Origin: Flammeovirgaceae bacterium UBA5008
GTDB taxonomy: Bacteria > Bacteroidota > Bacteroidia > Cytophagales > Cyclobacteriaceae
DNA length: 64,000 bases
Direction of reading: 5' to 3'
NCBI GenBank assembly: GCA_002398365.1
Contig: DGYK01000063.1
Span: 110,978 to 174,977, forward strand
Shown here in pieces: positions 41,969-50,420 of the stretch. The translations under genes and the position numbers were made by a program. How positions within the stretch are numbered: the first letter of the stretch is position 1; each line of letters opens with the position of its first letter. The notes beneath the pieces were generated by a model. It worked only from the letters and a program-made list of their open reading frames with translations, had not been told where the DNA came from and made no database searches.

Positions 41969-43444
41969 TTAATACTTAGCCGCGCCTGTCGGTGTACTCT
42001 TTTTGATAAAATCGCGAATATGCTCGTTAGAAGAAACTAAATCTTCAGCACGTAAATACATCATGTGACCGCTGCGATAGCCTTCAAAGCGCAAGCGATC
42101 TTTCATTTTACCGCTCGGATCTAATTGCCACATCGAATACTTCGCATCGAAATACGTAGTAGCTCCATCATAATATCCTGATTGAATCATTACCTGCAAG
42201 TATGGATTCTCCGCCATCGCCTGACGCAGGTTTTCACCTGTCTTGTCATTTGAGTTGTCCCACGGACGCACAGGGCCAAACATGTTGTATTGCAAATCGG
42301 TTTTATATTTCAGAACATCACGTAAGTAATAATTGATGGCTGGTGTGAAGGAATGCAACCACGAAGTAAGCTCTGAATTGTAATCAGGTTGATCGCCTGC
42401 CTGCTGACGATCAATACCTAAATAACGAGAATCCAATCGGCCTACGGTCAATCCTTTTTCACGCAGTAAATCTTTCCAGAAATATTGTGTGGGTACTGCC
42501 AGGTTGTGATGCATCACGGTGCGCTCCGATAAGCCGGAGTAACGAGACACTTTAGCTGCGATTTGTTTTTTCTTCGCTTCGTCTAAAAACCCACCACGAG
42601 CCAATGCCGGAATAAATTCATCGATGGTGAAAGCTTCTGCTTCGGTCAACACTTCATTCAAATCTTTTTGTTGCAAATCGGCTGGTAATGCTTTTTGATA
42701 CCAAGCCGCTGCAGTATAATAAGGTAGTGAGAGTGCATCGTTCACAGCGCCATCTCGTTTTATTCCCAAATCTGTGGGTGATACGAGAATCACGCCATTC
42801 AAATACATCCAATGTGAATTTTGCAACTCCAATGCTAAACCGGAAACGCGCGTTGTTCCATAGCTTTCGCCAATTAAATATTTAGGTGATGTCCATCTTC
42901 CTTGGCGGGAAACGAAATTGTCAACCCAATCGCCCAAGTATTTGATATCAGCATTCACGCCAAAGAAAGTGGACTTCTCTGCTTTCGGATCGAGGATGCG
43001 TGAGAAACCCGTGTTGACCGGATCGACATACACAATATCAGCAACATCTAAAATGGAATTTGGGTTATCGTGAATTCCGTACGGTTGCACCGGATATCCT
43101 TCAGAGTCAATATTTAAAACTTTAGGACCGGTGTAGGCCACATGCATCCACACCGATGCAGAGCCTGGGCCACCGTTGAATGAAATCACTAACGGTCTTC
43201 TGGATTTATCACTTACGTCAGTACGCTCATAGTATGTATAAAACAAAGAAGCACTCGGTTTGCCTTCGGCATTCCAAACGGGTTGCGTTCCGGCCGTTAC
43301 TTTGTAGGGAACTACTTTACCCTTGATGGTAATTTGCCCTGTGGAGTTAACCGCAGACTCTGCCGGAAGAACACGCTCTTGGGCATTCACAAAATTTGAA
43401 ATGACAAGGAATGAAATCGAAAGATAGATTGATATTTTTTTCAT
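41969..43444 (-). CDS. S10 family serine carboxypeptidase, exported
   Basis: 491 residues from ATG at 43444 (MKKISIYLS; a second ATG lies 2 codons upstream). The signal peptide ends in VNAQ. The catalytic serine is in IGESYGTTR (about 194), and the FNGGPGSASV oxyanion loop is present; the acid is probably in the DGATTYFD region, and the histidine is in GYRSGHMMYL. S10 enzymes cleave single residues from peptide C-termini; here in the periplasm or outside. Confidence 0.92.
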   Translation of the reverse strand: MKKISIYLSISFLVISNFVNAQERVLPAESAVNSTGQITIKGKVVPYKVTAGTQPVWNAEGKPSASLFYTYYERTDVSDKSRRPLVISFNGGPGSASVWMHVAYTGPKVLNIDSEGYPVQPYGIHDNPNSILDVADIVYVDPVNTGFSRILDPKAEKSTFFGVNADIKYLGDWVDNFVSRQGRWTSPKYLIGESYGTTRVSGLALELQNSHWMYLNGVILVSPTDLGIKRDGAVNDALSLPYYTAAAWYQKALPADLQQKDLNEVLTEAEAFTIDEFIPALARGGFLDEAKKKQIAAKVSRYSGLSERTVMHHNLAVPTQYFWKDLLREKGLTVGRLDSRYLGIDRQQAGDQPDYNSELTSWLHSFTPAINYYLRDVLKYKTDLQYNMFGPVRPWDNSNDKTGENLRQAMAENPYLQVMIQSGYYDGATTYFDAKYSMWQLDPSGKMKDRLRFEGYRSGHMMYLRAEDLVSSNEHIRDFIKKSTPTGAAKY

Positions 43445-43542
43445 AGGCATAGAATAAATAAACTGATCCTAAGTTAATTAGACCTCACTAACTTTAAGTA
43501 GCCTGTATTACAAAGATTTGAATTAGTTGGATAAACGGTATT

Positions 43543-44724
43543 TTATTCGCCTTCCACTTGCTTCGGTGCACGCTTGCTACCTCCATACAACTCATACTCC
43601 AATAAACGGCAATCCAATTGTGCAGTATAAAATTCTAAACGCTTGCTGGTCTTCAGTCCAATTTTTTTGGCGAGATCCGGATTTCCTGTAAAGATATAGC
43701 CCGTATACCCCTGACATTTCTTCTTCATAAAATCACCGATGCGTCCATAAGTCTCTTGTAACTCAGTAACATCACCCAGACGTTCACCATATTCGGGATT
43801 GAGATAAATAACTCCCGGTTTTTCAGGAATGATTGTCTCTTCAAAATCACACACAGCAAAATCAATAAGCGACTCTACACCGGCAATACCAGCATTTACT
43901 TTGGACACATGAATGGCGTCTTCACTAATATCAGTAGCAATAATTTTTAAATCAGGGAGCACAGCAATTTTTTCATTCAGCAATTGCAGTTCGCTTTCAT
44001 ACACCGCTGCATCATACCCTAACACGTGCATGAACGAATAATTTTTGCGATACAATCCCGGCCTGCGATTGGTGGCGATCAGTGCTGCTTCAATGGCTAG
44101 TGTACCCGATCCACACATCGGATTTACAAAAGCTGATTGACGATCCCACTTAGTGGCAAAAATAGTCGCAGCTGCCAATGCTTCAAGCATCGGTGCTTGA
44201 CCGGGAATTTTGCGGTAGCCATGCTTGGCCAATGTTTGTCCGGACGTGTCAAAAAAAACTTCGACATCGCGATCATTCCAATACAAATGAACAACGGCTT
44301 TGTCGTGCGAAGGTCCGGAGTCGGGACGCTTGGCAAACTCTCTACGCATTTTATCGACAATGGCATCTTTCACCTTTACGTTCACAAACATATCGTTGTT
44401 GACGGTAAAGTGTTTCGCATTGCTCGTTACCGAAAAATAACCGTCAATCGGTAATAGCGTCTCCCATGGATAGCGTAACAATTGATTGTACACTTCTTCG
44501 GGGCTGTTGGCTGTAAACTCTTTGAGCGAATACAGCACCTGGCTGGCACAACGCAAGTTGAGGTTGAGGCGGATGCAATCATTGACCGTGCCGCGCAATT
44601 CAACTCCAGTGATGAACTTATGGTCTATCTCAAAGCCTAGGTCTTGCACTTCCTGCACCAGAAACGGTGAAAGTCTTTTATGACACGTAATAATTATTTT
44701 GCTGGTGGTGGTGAAGATACTCAA
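43543..44724 (-). CDS. THUMP-domain class I RNA methyltransferase (RlmL/Trm14-like)
   Basis: 393 residues. An N-terminal THUMP domain (about 50-165: VYNQLLRYPWETLLP to HLYWNDRDVEVFFDTSG) is followed by the UPF0020 methyltransferase: MLEALAAATIF, NPMCGSGTLAIEAAL for SAM binding, ATDISEDAI, and NPEYGERLG. Family members methylate guanine N2 in 23S rRNA or tRNA. The usual NPPY motif reads NPEY here; see findings. Start at 44724 is ATG (MSIFTTTSKIIITCHKRL). Confidence 0.9.
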   Translation of the reverse strand: MSIFTTTSKIIITCHKRLSPFLVQEVQDLGFEIDHKFITGVELRGTVNDCIRLNLNLRCASQVLYSLKEFTANSPEEVYNQLLRYPWETLLPIDGYFSVTSNAKHFTVNNDMFVNVKVKDAIVDKMRREFAKRPDSGPSHDKAVVHLYWNDRDVEVFFDTSGQTLAKHGYRKIPGQAPMLEALAAATIFATKWDRQSAFVNPMCGSGTLAIEAALIATNRRPGLYRKNYSFMHVLGYDAAVYESELQLLNEKIAVLPDLKIIATDISEDAIHVSKVNAGIAGVESLIDFAVCDFEETIIPEKPGVIYLNPEYGERLGDVTELQETYGRIGDFMKKKCQGYTGYIFTGNPDLAKKIGLKTSKRLEFYTAQLDCRLLEYELYGGSKRAPKQVEGE

Positions 44725-44766
44725 TGTAGTATTTGATTATGTGGTAAAAATGCTCGAAATAAGTTC

Positions 44767-44943
44767 TCAGCGAAGTTCTTCAGTTAATATCTCTTTTGTC
44801 CACTTTCCAATTAACTTCTTACTAAAAGAACGTGCCTCGCTCAAAGTAAACAATGGCTCATTGGTTTTGATAGGCAATCTCTTTTGAATTACCACAAATT
44901 GTCCTTCCCGAATCAAAATGTTTTTTCTTTTTCCAATTTCCAT
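44767..44943 (-). CDS. Small uncharacterised protein
   Basis: 58 residues from ATG at 44943; a longer version from 44973 would cover the promoter. The sequence is basic and helical at the end (LSEARSFSKKLIGKWTKEILTEEL) with a beta-like start (ILIREGQFVVIQKRLPI). A well-matching promoter lies 28 bp upstream, which supports it being a gene. No family recognised; the gene precedes the methyltransferase by 42 bp. Confidence 0.5.
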   Translation of the reverse strand: MEIGKRKNILIREGQFVVIQKRLPIKTNEPLFTLSEARSFSKKLIGKWTKEILTEELR

Positions 44944-44970
44944 TATCGTTATAATTTGAAAATGATGGCA

Positions 44971-44998
44971 CAAAGCTAACGAATGCTATTCAAACAAA
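44971..44998 (-). promoter_or_regulatory. Promoter of the small gene and methyltransferase
   Basis: On the minus strand TTTG (44995-44998) precedes TAGCTTTG (44971-44978) by 16 bp; the second is an exact TAnnTTTG match. Confidence 0.6.
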
Positions 44999-45010
44999 AT
45001 CTTACTATTG

Positions 45011-45952
45011 CTACGAATCTATCGGAGTCACATCATGCTTTCCTTGTATCGTCATCTCCTTCGGAATATTCGCCAATATCTCTCTCTTCAAGGCTTCAAT
45101 TAAATGATACTTCACAAAATAGCGATACGTAACGATGCTCACTTCTCGAACTGGTGCCGGTGACTTGAAGTAGCGAATGTTCTTTAGCTGTGCTTTGGTA
45201 AGATCGCGTAATGCCAACTCCGGTAAAATGGTGATGCCATTATTCAGATCTACCATCTTGCGCAATGTTTCAATACTGCCTGCTTCGTAGTCCAGGTTTT
45301 GCAACAGCGCCTCTTTGCGTTTCAACTCGCAAAGATTCACCACCTGCGATCGCAAACAATGACCTTCCTCCAACAACCACAATCGGTTGACGTCAATATC
45401 AGCTGCGAGCAAATATTTTTTCTTCATCATTTTCTCTGCTTGTGATGCGTAGACCACAAACTGCTCATAGAACAAGGGCAACTCTTGCAGAGTCGGATTT
45501 TTTAATGGTGTCGCTAAGATGCCGGCATCGAGGTGCTGCGCATTGAGCCGCTCGATGATCTGATCGGTAGTGAGTTCGCTGATCTTTAATTTGAGTAACG
45601 GATACTTCTTCAAAAATTGATTGAGAAAAAGTGGCAACAAATACGGTGCGAGTGTTGGTATAATGCCGATGCGCAACTCGCCACTGATCGTGCCTTTCTG
45701 TTGTGCAACTAATTTTTTTAAGTTACCGGCCTCGCCTAAAATCATGCGAGCCTGATCTATCACCGTTTGTCCGATCTCTGTTGTTTGTACGGGCTGTTTG
45801 CTACGATCAAAGATTTTCACGTCCAGTTCTTCTTCCAACTTCTGAATCATCATACTCAGCGTAGGCTGCGTCACGTTGCACTTGGCAGCTGCCGCAGAAA
45901 AATGCTTCAGCGTATCTACCGCTACAATGTATTCGAGTTGTTGAAGGTTCAT
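45011..45952 (-). CDS. oxyR: OxyR-type LysR regulator of the peroxide response
   Basis: 313 residues. The N-terminal LysR helix-turn-helix (HFSAAAAKCNVTQPTLSMMIQKLEEEL) is followed by the ligand domain. The cysteine pair C199 and C208 (EEGHCLRSQVVNLCELK) has exactly the number and spacing of the peroxide-sensing cysteines of E. coli OxyR, and the segment is conserved. Oxidation to a disulfide should switch it on. It follows proC after 5 bp on the same strand, so the two are probably co-transcribed. Confidence 0.94.
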   Translation of the reverse strand: MNLQQLEYIVAVDTLKHFSAAAAKCNVTQPTLSMMIQKLEEELDVKIFDRSKQPVQTTEIGQTVIDQARMILGEAGNLKKLVAQQKGTISGELRIGIIPTLAPYLLPLFLNQFLKKYPLLKLKISELTTDQIIERLNAQHLDAGILATPLKNPTLQELPLFYEQFVVYASQAEKMMKKKYLLAADIDVNRLWLLEEGHCLRSQVVNLCELKRKEALLQNLDYEAGSIETLRKMVDLNNGITILPELALRDLTKAQLKNIRYFKSPAPVREVSIVTYRYFVKYHLIEALKREILANIPKEMTIQGKHDVTPIDS

Positions 45953-45957
45953 AAAGA

Positions 45958-46755
45958 TTACGAACTAATCTTTTGATACGAAGCACCAATGCCTCTAATC
46001 AGTGAAGAGCTAAATCCGCGGTGCTCCATTTCATTGAGACCTACAATCGTGCAGCCTTTCGGGGTAGTCACTTTATCGATTTCTTCTTCAGGATGATTAT
46101 TGCCTTTCAATAAAAGTTCCGCTGCGCCCTTCACGGTTTGTGCGGCAATCAGGCTGGCGGTTTTGGCATCGAATCCGATTTCAATTCCACCTTGTGTAGC
46201 AGCACGGATAAATCGAAGTGCATACGCGATGCCACACGCACCTAACACCGTAGCTGCGTCCATCAACTTTTCATCAATAGGAATAGTGACACCCATCTGA
46301 TCAAACAATTCTTTTACATAAGCCAATTGTTCTGCGGAAGCACCCTGCGCACACATACACGTTACAGACTCCTGAATAGCAATGGCCGTATTGGGCATGG
46401 CCCTGAAAATGGGAAGCGGTGCGGTGAAAATTTCTGAGAGGTCTTTCAAAAAAATTCCCGTTACCACACTTATAATAATGTGTCTCTTAGGATCGAAGGT
46501 GTTTTTCAAACCGGTCAGCACTTCTTTTACATTGAAGGGCTTGAGCGCTACAATGATTATTTCGCTTTCGCGGATAGCGGCTTCGTTGTTATCCGTGATG
46601 GTTACACCTTTTTCCTGCAGTGGTTGCAGGCGAGATAATGTCCTGCGTGTTACGGTGAGTTGATTAGGTGTGGCAAAACCACTCTTCAATAATCCTTCGG
46701 CCATCGCGATGCCAAGATTTCCTCCGCCAATGATGGCAATTTTCTTCGTGTTCAT
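45958..46755 (-). CDS. proC: Pyrroline-5-carboxylate reductase
   Basis: 265 residues from ATG at 46755 (MNTKKIAIIGGGNLG); a TTG 3 codons upstream is unlikely. The enzyme makes proline from pyrroline-5-carboxylate with NAD(P)H. Rossmann motif GGGNLGIAMAEGLLKSG is at the start; the region MPNTAIAIQESVT and the C-terminal signature TPKGCTIVGLNEME are typical. It is the promoter-proximal gene of the proC-oxyR pair. Confidence 0.95.
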   Translation of the reverse strand: MNTKKIAIIGGGNLGIAMAEGLLKSGFATPNQLTVTRRTLSRLQPLQEKGVTITDNNEAAIRESEIIIVALKPFNVKEVLTGLKNTFDPKRHIIISVVTGIFLKDLSEIFTAPLPIFRAMPNTAIAIQESVTCMCAQGASAEQLAYVKELFDQMGVTIPIDEKLMDAATVLGACGIAYALRFIRAATQGGIEIGFDAKTASLIAAQTVKGAAELLLKGNNHPEEEIDKVTTPKGCTIVGLNEMEHRGFSSSLIRGIGASYQKISS

Positions 46756-47050
46756 ATCATCCAATAAAGTCTTAAGATAAGGAGCTTTTACGAAAGTACA
46801 TGACGAAGGCGTTTTGGCTCTATTTCTGGTAGCTTAAATCGGTTGCAAACTATCTCTGTCATCTTCGCATTTTCTATAAACGGTTAATTCTCCACTTATC
46901 GAAAGTTTTATGAACTCCATGTATTATTTCTGATCAAAGGCAGTTCCTTTTGACTACTTTTAATTTGATTGATTAAAAAGTCGTGCAATTTGAATTGGAG
47001 GGTAACATCTTCCTGGTGATCTGTTTAACAAACAAGAAAATTTGTAAGAA
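46756..47050. other. Intergenic region between proC and the tldD-like genes
   Basis: Divergent promoters of both units must be here. TACTTTCG lies on the minus strand about 45 bp before proC (one mismatch from TAnnTTTG). I see no gene, repeat or structured RNA. Confidence 0.4.
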
Positions 47051-48691
47051 ATGAAAAGAAGAGATTTTGTTCAACTGGCCGGTTTAGGATTGGGAGGACT
47101 TGCCCTACCTATCTCTGCCATCGGCAATCCGGTTTCGATCGAAGCACTGCTCGAAGTTCCATTGACCGTAAGTCAGAAAAAACAGCTAGCCGATGTCGCA
47201 CTCAACACGGCTAAGAGTGCGGGCGCTTCGTATGCTGATGTTCGTATTGGTCGCTACCTCAACCAATTTATCAGCACCCGCGAAAAACGTGTTCAGGGAA
47301 TTCAAAGTACTGAATCGTTTGGCGTAGGTGTACGCGTGATCGCGAAAGGCACCTGGGGTTTCGCCTCCACCAACGATGTATCGGCAGATGGTATCAAGAA
47401 AGCCACTGAGCGTGCCATTGCCATTGCCAAAGCGAATAGCAAATTTCAAACCGAGCCGGTGCGCCTCGCTCCGGTGAAAGGTTATGGAGAAGTAACATGG
47501 AACACACCAATCCAAAAAAATGCTTTTGAAGTTCCGGTGTCTGAAAAAGTAGAATTGTTATTAAGCGCCAACGCTGCCGCACAAAACGGAGGAGCCAACT
47601 TTGCCAGCTCCAACCTCTTTCAGGTAAACGAACAAAAATATTTTGCCTCTACGGATGGCTCGTACATCGATCAGGATATCCATCGCATATGGCCCACCTT
47701 TACGGTGAATGTGATTGACCGGGCTTCGGGCAAGTTCAAATCGCGCGATGCCATGAGTGCCCCGATGGGTATGGGCTATGAATACATGATTCCGAAAGCG
47801 GAAGATAAACTTGCTACCCCGATGGGCATGGTTCTCTATCGCAATAGCTACGACATTATTGAAGACGCCACCACAGCCGCTCGTCAGGCGAAGGAAATGA
47901 TTTCGGCCAAATCGGTTGAGCCTGGAAAATATGATCTCGTACTCGAACCGAATCACTTGGGCTTAACCATCCACGAAAGTGTAGGCCACCCGCTTGAGTT
48001 AGATCGCATTTTGGGTTATGAAGCCAACTATGCTGGCACGAGTTTCGCCAGCATCGAAAAACTGAAGTCGGGCACATTTAATTATGGCAGCAAACAAGTC
48101 ACCATCTTCGCAGACAAAACTCAGCCGGGCTCACTCGGTGCTGTGGGTTATGATGACGAAGGTGTGCAATGCAAGCGTTGGGATTTAATTAAAGACGGCA
48201 TCCTCGTGAACTTCCAAGCGATTCGCGATCAGGTACACATGCTCGGCCAAACTGAGTCGCACGGATGTTGCTACTCTCAAAGCTGGAGTGATGTACAGTT
48301 TCAGCGCATGCCTAACGTGTCGCTGGCACCGGGCAAAGATCCGTACTCGATCGATCAGATGATTAAAGATGTAGAGAAGGGCATTTACATTGCAGGCCGT
48401 GGTTCGTACTCCATCGATCAGCAACGTTACAATTTTCAATTTGGCGGCACTGTGTTTTACGAAATCAAAAACGGACAAATCGCTGGCATGCTCAACGATG
48501 TGGCCTATCAATCGAACACGCAAGAATTTTGGAATAGCTGCGTAAAAATTTGCGATGAGCGCGATTACCGACTCTTTGGCTCTTTCTTCGATGGGAAAGG
48601 TCAGCCTTCACAAGTGAGTGCGGTGTCGCACGGAAGCTCTACTGCTCGATTTAATGGAGTGAATGTAATTAATACAGGAAGAACGATTTAG
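47051..48691 (+). CDS. TldD-type metallopeptidase with Tat-like signal, first paralogue
   Basis: 546 residues. The start MKRRDFVQLAGLGLGGLALP is a Tat-type signal (RR pair, then hydrophobic run). The TldD family zinc site is H308-E309 to H313 (HESVGH), in the segment LTIHESVGHPLELDR; a cysteine near NSCVKICDE could be the third ligand, as in E. coli TldD. TldD works with TldE to trim unfolded peptides (microcin B17 maturation, CcdA degradation). Standard TldD is cytoplasmic and about 480 residues; this one is exported. A close paralogue follows after 16 bp. Confidence 0.93.
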   Translation: MKRRDFVQLAGLGLGGLALPISAIGNPVSIEALLEVPLTVSQKKQLADVALNTAKSAGASYADVRIGRYLNQFISTREKRVQGIQSTESFGVGVRVIAKGTWGFASTNDVSADGIKKATERAIAIAKANSKFQTEPVRLAPVKGYGEVTWNTPIQKNAFEVPVSEKVELLLSANAAAQNGGANFASSNLFQVNEQKYFASTDGSYIDQDIHRIWPTFTVNVIDRASGKFKSRDAMSAPMGMGYEYMIPKAEDKLATPMGMVLYRNSYDIIEDATTAARQAKEMISAKSVEPGKYDLVLEPNHLGLTIHESVGHPLELDRILGYEANYAGTSFASIEKLKSGTFNYGSKQVTIFADKTQPGSLGAVGYDDEGVQCKRWDLIKDGILVNFQAIRDQVHMLGQTESHGCCYSQSWSDVQFQRMPNVSLAPGKDPYSIDQMIKDVEKGIYIAGRGSYSIDQQRYNFQFGGTVFYEIKNGQIAGMLNDVAYQSNTQEFWNSCVKICDERDYRLFGSFFDGKGQPSQVSAVSHGSSTARFNGVNVINTGRTI

Positions 48692-48707
48692 ACTTAAAGA
48701 CTAAAAC

Positions 48708-50348
48708 ATGAAGAGACGAGATTTTATTCAATTGGCGGGCATGAGCGCAGGTGCGTTGGCACTTCCGTTCTCGAGCTTTGCACATGATGTGGACATTGCA
48801 CACATGCTCACGCCATTGCTGGACACTGCACAGAAAAAACAACTGGCTGATGTAGCGCTCAACACCGCCAAAGGTTTAGGTGCCACCTATACTGATGTGC
48901 GCATTGGCCGTTACTTAAATCAATTTGTAACTACGCGCGAGCGCAAAGTGCAAGGCGTCACCAATACCGAATCGTTTGGTGTGGGCATTCGCGTCATCGC
49001 TAATGGCACCTGGGGCTTTGCCGCAAGCAACAATGTAACTCCGGATGGCATCAAAAAAACAACGGAGCGTGCTGTTGCCATCGCGAAAGCAAATTCAAAA
49101 TTTCAAAAAGAGCCGGTGAAGCTAGCGGCTACTCCTTCCTACGGAGAAGTGAGTTGGAAAACACCGATCATAAAAAATGGCTTTGAAGTTCCGGTGAAAG
49201 AAAAAGTAGATCTGCTCTTAGCTGCGAATGCAAAAGCGTTAGAGAAAGGTGCCAGCTTTGTGAACAGCATTATGTTTTTGGTGAACGAACAAAAATATTT
49301 TGCGTCCAGCGAAGGTTCGTATATCGATCAGGACATTCACCGCACGTGGCCCAACTTCCAGGTTTCGATGGTTGATCGCCAATCGGGCTCATTCAAAACG
49401 CGTGCAGCCTTCAGCGCACCGGTAGGAATGGGTTATGAATATCTGGATGGAAAATCAGAAGATAAAATTGCAGGACCGGGCGGCATTATTCTCTACAACA
49501 AGTCGTATGACATGATTGAAGATGCCACCATGGCTGCTGAGCAAGCGAAGCAAATGATTGCAGCCAAATCGGTGGAGCCGGGCAAATATGATTTAATGTT
49601 AGAGCCTTCGCACTTGTGGTTAACCATCCACGAAAGTGTGGGCCACCCTACAGAACTAGACCGCGTGCTTGGCTACGAAGCTAACTTTGCGGGCACCAGC
49701 TTCCTCACTTTAGATAAATGGAAAACGAAAAACTTTAAGTTCGGAAGTGAGATTGTGAATTTCGTTGCCGACAAAACACAAGTTGGTTCATTGGGTAATG
49801 TGGGCTACGATGACGAAGGCGTGAAATGCAAGTCGTGGGATTTGATTAAAAATGGCGTGCTGGTGAATTATCAAGCCATCCGCGATCAAGTCAACATCAT
49901 TGATCAAAAAGAATCGCACGGCTGCTGCTACTCACAAAGCTGGAGCGATGTGCAGTTTCAGCGCATGGCCAACGTGTCGTTGCAACCCGGCAAGCAACCA
50001 CTTACTCCCGATCAAATGGTAAGCGGCATTGAAAAAGGAATTTACATCGTGAAAGACGGATCTTTCTCCATCGATCAGCAGCGCTACAATTTCCAATTTG
50101 GTGGTGTGCTCTTCTTCGAAATTAAAAATGGAAAGATCGAAGGTATGCTGAAAGATGTGGCGTATCAAGCCAACACGCAAGAGTTCTGGAACTCGTGTAC
50201 ACAAATTTGTGATGAGCGCGACTACCGGATGAATGGAGCTTTTAACGATGGCAAAGGGCAGCCCAGTCAATCGAATGCAGTATCGCACGGATCAGCTACT
50301 GCTCGGTTCAACGGAGTGAACGTGATCAATACCGGAAGAACTATTTAA
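48708..50348 (+). CDS. TldD-type metallopeptidase with Tat-like signal, second paralogue
   Basis: 546 residues, equal in length to the gene before it and very similar throughout (same HESVGH at 308-313; C-terminal HGSATARFNGVNVINTGRTI). The signal MKRRDFIQLAGMSAGALALP is again Tat-like. The copies differ most in the first 45 residues and around 240-265. The tandem arrangement indicates duplication with later divergence. It is followed by a TldE-like gene after 72 bp. Confidence 0.93.
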   Translation: MKRRDFIQLAGMSAGALALPFSSFAHDVDIAHMLTPLLDTAQKKQLADVALNTAKGLGATYTDVRIGRYLNQFVTTRERKVQGVTNTESFGVGIRVIANGTWGFAASNNVTPDGIKKTTERAVAIAKANSKFQKEPVKLAATPSYGEVSWKTPIIKNGFEVPVKEKVDLLLAANAKALEKGASFVNSIMFLVNEQKYFASSEGSYIDQDIHRTWPNFQVSMVDRQSGSFKTRAAFSAPVGMGYEYLDGKSEDKIAGPGGIILYNKSYDMIEDATMAAEQAKQMIAAKSVEPGKYDLMLEPSHLWLTIHESVGHPTELDRVLGYEANFAGTSFLTLDKWKTKNFKFGSEIVNFVADKTQVGSLGNVGYDDEGVKCKSWDLIKNGVLVNYQAIRDQVNIIDQKESHGCCYSQSWSDVQFQRMANVSLQPGKQPLTPDQMVSGIEKGIYIVKDGSFSIDQQRYNFQFGGVLFFEIKNGKIEGMLKDVAYQANTQEFWNSCTQICDERDYRMNGAFNDGKGQPSQSNAVSHGSATARFNGVNVINTGRTI

Positions 50349-50385
50349 AAAAATAGGCAGCAACTAAAAATCAACAGGTAATAAC

Positions 50386-50411
50386 AAATCTTAAATCGCA
50401 AATCTTAAATC
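50386..50411 (+). repeat. 12-bp direct repeat before the tldE-like gene
   Basis: AAATCTTAAATC occurs at 50386-50397 and 50400-50411 with GC between. It lies 9 bp upstream of the start codon at 50421. Role unknown; a small dispersed repeat or regulatory site are possible. Confidence 0.6.
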
Positions 50412-50420
50412 ATAGTAAGC

